Translations under genes and position numbers: made by a program | Shown here: one piece after another, positions 15,043-17,998 of the stretch | Layout of the letters: each line of letters starts with the position of its first letter | Numbering within the stretch: the first letter of the stretch is position 1 | Source: an uncultured Psychrobacillus sp. | GTDB taxonomy: Bacteria; Bacillota; Bacilli; Bacillales_A; Planococcaceae | DNA: 17,998 nt | Reading direction: 5' to 3' | NCBI GenBank assembly: GCA_934234185.1 | Contig: CAKQHO010000066.1 | Span: 1-17,998 of the forward strand | The notes under the pieces: model-generated | The model's database searches: none | What the model was told of the DNA's origin: nothing | The model's input: the letters and a program-made list of their open reading frames with translations, nothing else

Positions 15043-15903
15043 TTGAATCTAATTCAAAATGAGCAACAGGGAAGAGTAGCAAGAGATCATAGCTTAGCGG
15101 ATAGGGAACTGATAGGAAAGGGAGGCTATACATCGCCTAAGGAACATTTGTTTGAGGATATTTTAACTGCAATTACGTTAAAACAACCAATACTATTAAA
15201 GGGTCCAACAGGTTCTGGGAAAACAAGACTTGCGGAAACAATTTCAGCGTTTTTTCAGCAGCCAATGCAAAGTGTAAACTGTTCTGTTGATTTAGATGCA
15301 GAAGCATTGCTAGGTTTCAAAACAATTATTTTAAAGGATAGCTCTAGTTTGATTGATTTTGTGGATGGTCCGGTAATAGAAGCAATGAAAAAGGGGCATA
15401 TCCTTTATATAGATGAAATCAACATGGCAAAGTCTGAAACTCTTCCGATTCTTCATAGTGTACTGGATCATAGAAGAATGCTTACTAATCCATTTACAGG
15501 GGAGGTTATTAAGGCACATCCTGACTTCACTGTTATAGCAGCAATAAATGAAGGATATATTGGGACAACCCCTATGAATGAAGCATTAAAAAATCGATTT
15601 GTTTCCTTTTCAATTCCTTATCTATCAGGCTCTCTGCTACAAAATCATTTTACCCAGCTTTATCCAAATGCAGATAACTCCTTACAAGAGCTATTCTTTC
15701 ATTTAGCAGAAGATTTAATGGACCAAGTGAGACAAGGCCTTTTATCAGAAGAGGCTGCATCCATAAGAAGCTTACAATATGCAATGGAACTGGCACATTA
15801 TATCGAACCAATTCGTGCTATTAGATATGCCATAGCAGAAAAACTAGAGGATGAGCAAGAAAAAAACCTAGTGATGGAATTAGCATCTACTTGGATAAAG
15901 TGA
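15043..15903 (+). CDS. yojN: MoxR-type AAA+ ATPase, YojN/NorQ/CbbQ-like
   Basis: Single-domain AAA+ ATPase of the MoxR group (286 aa), the class that works with VWA-domain partners as remodelling chaperones for metalloenzymes. Walker A GPTGSGKT (54-61), Walker B ILYIDE (120-125) followed by INMAKSETLPILHSVLD, sensor-1 Asn169 in AAINE, and an arginine-finger candidate Arg185 in LKNRF. The position after odhAB and the pairing with a NorD-like gene match B. subtilis yojN, as I recall it; that gene is named from NorQ similarity but has no proven client. The start is TTG 15043, preceded by AAGGGGTG (15029-15036). Nine bases separate its stop from the VWA gene, so the two are co-transcribed. No nitric oxide reductase or Rubisco gene is in the window. 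Confidence 0.9.
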   Translation: MNLIQNEQQGRVARDHSLADRELIGKGGYTSPKEHLFEDILTAITLKQPILLKGPTGSGKTRLAETISAFFQQPMQSVNCSVDLDAEALLGFKTIILKDSSSLIDFVDGPVIEAMKKGHILYIDEINMAKSETLPILHSVLDHRRMLTNPFTGEVIKAHPDFTVIAAINEGYIGTTPMNEALKNRFVSFSIPYLSGSLLQNHFTQLYPNADNSLQELFFHLAEDLMDQVRQGLLSEEAASIRSLQYAMELAHYIEPIRAIRYAIAEKLEDEQEKNLVMELASTWIK

Positions 15904-15912
15904 GGGAACAAA

Positions 15913-17799
15913 ATGACCTCTATTGACCGTTTTATTCAATTTAATAATGAGACTATTGAAGCTAGGCAACTATTGCATTACGAAAATCTAGCAAAAGCAC
16001 TAACCAAAAATATGAGTTTGTCGATTAATGAGAGAAAGCTAATTGAATTTAATCCTAACAACCGAACTATTTCAATAAGTGTCTTCTGGAGACACCGAGA
16101 TGCCATAACGACTGAAGCTGGAAGGCTCTCTGATATCTATCTGATGACAGAAGGATTTTGGAAACATTTCAATGTTCGTGATTGGTCCGAGTTTCTTCAA
16201 GACAGAGAGACGAAGCTGCCAAAGCTAATGGATCAAATTATCTTCTGCTTAGAGGAGTTTCGTCTACAGGAACTTATTCAAAGGAAAAGAGTAGGTACAT
16301 CCAAATATTTTAAAGTAAGAACAGAAACTTATTTGATCTTCCATAAACAGCAACTACGAATAAATCTGCAAAAAGGGTTTTTAGCTGAGGCATATATCAG
16401 TTACTTATATATATGCCTTCATGAAGGGACATTAAAGGTTAGTGGACCTGAGTTATTTGAACAAACTAATTACTCTATCCAGTCTGCGTATGAATCGCAT
16501 AGTACAGAGGATTCTATTAATCTAGGTTATCAGTTATTAGGTAGGTTACAGGAAATTGAGCAGGATTTATTGCTGCCGTACTATGCAATTATATCTTCTG
16601 AACTTCTACCAAGTCCTGATTTTTTCTACCATGCTGGAACAAAGGATAAATCGACTGGAGAAACAGAAAAGAAAGAAACTATTGAAGAGTTGTTCAGAAG
16701 CTGGCATAGAGAATCTCAGGAGGAAAACGGGGTTCATTTGCGGTATGAGCTAGAGCATGGGAATAATGGAAAAACTATTGGAAATCCGGATGCAGAAGAG
16801 GGCAGAGAAGATCAAGAAATAACTGAGGTAGGACAGGGAAGGTCCATTGGAAGTAAAGAACAAAAAGAAAACATGGAAACATCTCCGGCGAAAAAAGATC
16901 AGACGAAAAAGAAAGCAAACAAAGAGTTTGGCTCCGAACATGTACATGTTGTTTATCGTGAGGAAAGGATTAATTCATCACCTAACAACTCTATCCTTGA
17001 ACAGCTGCAGTCCTATCGATTAGAACAGGCGCCATATGTAAAAGCATTTGTTCAAGAAATAAGAAAAAGGATGGAACAAAAGAAAATAGCTAGGCGTGAG
17101 AATCTAATGAAAGGAAGGCTTTCTTCCAGACTAATGAACTTATGGACAGAAGATCGGCCAAAACCTTTTTATAAAAAAGATGCACCGAGTGTGAAGCTCG
17201 ATGCTGTTTTCGGATTACTAGTAGATGGATCAGCTTCAATGAGTGATAAAATGGAAGAAACGAAAAAAGCGGTCCTGTTATTCCACGATGTGTTACTGCA
17301 ACTGGGAATCTCACATGAGATTGTCTTACATTATGAGGATGCTTTTGAAGCATCAGAGGAAGAGCAACCAAATGTATTTAAGTGGGTTCATAAGCTAGAG
17401 GATGGACAAAAAGATAGTGGATTGGCAATTATGTCCTTAGAGGCTCATGAGGATAACCGAGATGGATTTGCTATTCGTTGGATTGGAAAAAGACTTTCTT
17501 CCAGAAATGAAAAGCATAAATTTTTACTTGTTTTTTCGGATGGAGAACCTTCAGCCTTTGGATATGCCCAAAATGGAATTAAGGATACAGCAGAAGCGGT
17601 ACTAGAGCAAGAAAAGAGAAATATTTCTGTGTTGCATTTGTTTTTAAATGATCGAGAGGCATCAGAGGAGCAACTTGCCTTATTTCAATTAATTTACGGC
17701 AAAAAGACTGCGACTGCTTCATCTTTATCCAGATTTACAGAAGAAACACTTCGAATTTTAAAAAAGATGCTCCATTATGTAGTAAAAAGTCAACAATGA
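15913..17799 (+). CDS. yojO: VWA-domain protein, YojO/NorD/CbbO-like
   Basis: Cytosolic 628-aa protein with a C-terminal von Willebrand factor A domain, the usual partner of a MoxR-type ATPase. The N-terminal half (about 1-255) is helical with no motif I can name. A strongly charged low-complexity linker runs about 255-345 (many Glu, Lys, Gln and Gly). The VWA domain (about 430-620) has an intact metal-ion-dependent adhesion site, Asp438-x-Ser440-x-Ser442 in LLVDGSASMS, and a later Asp543 in VFSDGEPS. No signal peptide or membrane helix is present. GAGGGAA just after the yojN stop is the ribosome binding site. In NorD/CbbO systems the VWA protein bridges the ATPase ring to a client enzyme; that role here is inference. 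Confidence 0.9.
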   Translation: MTSIDRFIQFNNETIEARQLLHYENLAKALTKNMSLSINERKLIEFNPNNRTISISVFWRHRDAITTEAGRLSDIYLMTEGFWKHFNVRDWSEFLQDRETKLPKLMDQIIFCLEEFRLQELIQRKRVGTSKYFKVRTETYLIFHKQQLRINLQKGFLAEAYISYLYICLHEGTLKVSGPELFEQTNYSIQSAYESHSTEDSINLGYQLLGRLQEIEQDLLLPYYAIISSELLPSPDFFYHAGTKDKSTGETEKKETIEELFRSWHRESQEENGVHLRYELEHGNNGKTIGNPDAEEGREDQEITEVGQGRSIGSKEQKENMETSPAKKDQTKKKANKEFGSEHVHVVYREERINSSPNNSILEQLQSYRLEQAPYVKAFVQEIRKRMEQKKIARRENLMKGRLSSRLMNLWTEDRPKPFYKKDAPSVKLDAVFGLLVDGSASMSDKMEETKKAVLLFHDVLLQLGISHEIVLHYEDAFEASEEEQPNVFKWVHKLEDGQKDSGLAIMSLEAHEDNRDGFAIRWIGKRLSSRNEKHKFLLVFSDGEPSAFGYAQNGIKDTAEAVLEQEKRNISVLHLFLNDREASEEQLALFQLIYGKKTATASSLSRFTEETLRILKKMLHYVVKSQQ

Positions 17800-17862
17800 A
17801 AAAGGCAGTCAGGCGTTGAATTGCACCCCATTTGGGGGCAGTTCCGCTATGGCTGCCTTTTT
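17799..17862. terminator. Long two-way terminator after yojO
   Basis: The outer stem pairs AAAAAGGCAG (17799-17808) with CTGCCTTTTT (17853-17862). Inside, GCG/CGC, GAA/TTC and TGC/GCA plus CCCC/GGGG around an ATTT loop continue one long interrupted hairpin. Five As on the left and five Ts on the right make it usable in both directions, which fits a convergent gene arriving from the right. Confidence 0.8.
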
Positions 17863-17874
17863 GAGAGATTAATG

Positions 17875-17943
17875 TTATGAGTCTAGTGCTTGCCGCGCTT
17901 CCCCCTGTAATATCCCATAGGCTTCTAGGACTTCACCGTTTTT
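17875..17943 (-). pseudogene. Possible C-terminal remnant of a minus-strand gene
   Basis: Minus-strand frame reading KNGEVLEAYGILQGEARQALDS followed by TAA (17875-17877) has the look of a real protein C-terminus, and a two-way terminator stands ready just beyond it. But TAA at 17944-17946 interrupts the same frame, no start codon lies in the 22 codons, and the other two minus frames also have stops within about 50 bases. A run of seven As (minus) and six C/G bases sits at the break, so a frameshift, a sequencing indel or a decayed gene would explain it. On the plus strand a 36-codon frame (17877-17987) covers the same DNA but lacks a good ribosome binding site. Confidence 0.25.
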
Positions 17944-17998
17944 TTATGGAGGGGGGAGGACAAATCTACTCTATCATCATTTTATAAATGGCTTATCT

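Noticed and set aside
16750..16947. Minus-strand frame over the charged linker of the VWA gene
   Set aside because: It is an antisense shadow of a Glu/Lys-rich stretch, which reads as Phe/Leu-rich on the other strand.
17877..17987. 36-codon plus-strand frame at the right edge
   Set aside because: It lacks a clear ribosome binding site, and its translation (MSLVLAALPP...) overlaps the more protein-like minus-strand tail.

Overview
The window is ordinary low-GC Gram-positive chromosome of the order Bacillales. The signs are strong AGGAGG-type ribosome binding sites, frequent TTG/GTG starts, T-tailed hairpin terminators after most units, and the content itself. An OdhA/OdhB operon is followed by a YojN/YojO-type MoxR-VWA pair, DeoD sits next to a CtpA protease, and there are ArlRS-like and Staphylococcus-like MurG proteins. 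I recall a similar neighbourhood (deoD, ctpA, yojI-type MATE pump, odhAB, yojNO) in Bacillus subtilis, so a Bacillaceae or Planococcaceae species is likely; the genus cannot be fixed from sequence alone.

Layout. 1-295: end of purine nucleoside phosphorylase (deoD), then a terminator. 383-1864: membrane-anchored carboxyl-terminal processing protease, then a terminator. 1985-3141: two overlapping genes, a COG0523/CobW-type metallochaperone GTPase and an 89-aa protein I do not recognise. 3302-4336: secreted CAP/SCP-domain protein with six 13-residue repeats, then a terminator. 4446-5801 (minus): MATE efflux pump. It diverges across only 43 bp from a stand-alone murG (5845-6921). 7036-7581 (minus): GNAT acetyltransferase with a structured leader that includes a tRNA-like fold. 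7582-8190: a 609-bp intergenic region. 8191-10226: ArlR/ArlS-like two-component system with a hairpin terminator lying directly before the regulator's ribosome binding site. 10485-14544: odhA-odhB, E1 and E2 of 2-oxoglutarate dehydrogenase, ending in a strong terminator. 14646-14843: small conserved-looking protein. 15043-17799: MoxR-type AAA+ ATPase and VWA/NorD-like protein, ending in a long two-way terminator. 17863-17998: no clear gene, but a 22-codon minus-strand stretch that reads like the end of a broken or frameshifted gene.

How the parts fit. OdhA and OdhB are two of the three subunits of one TCA-cycle complex; the E3 gene is not here. YojN-like and YojO-like proteins form an ATPase/VWA pair that in related systems (NorQ/NorD, CbbQ/CbbO) remodels or activates a metalloenzyme; the client here is unknown. 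CtpA, MurG, the CAP protein and the ArlRS-like system all act at the cell envelope, but they are separate transcription units.

I see no mobile element, CRISPR array or phage gene, and no convincing new multi-gene system. The items most worth a second look are regulatory or small: the tRNA-like fold at 7668-7734, the terminator in front of the response regulator, the COG0523-plus-small-protein pair, and the broken minus-strand reading frame at the right edge.
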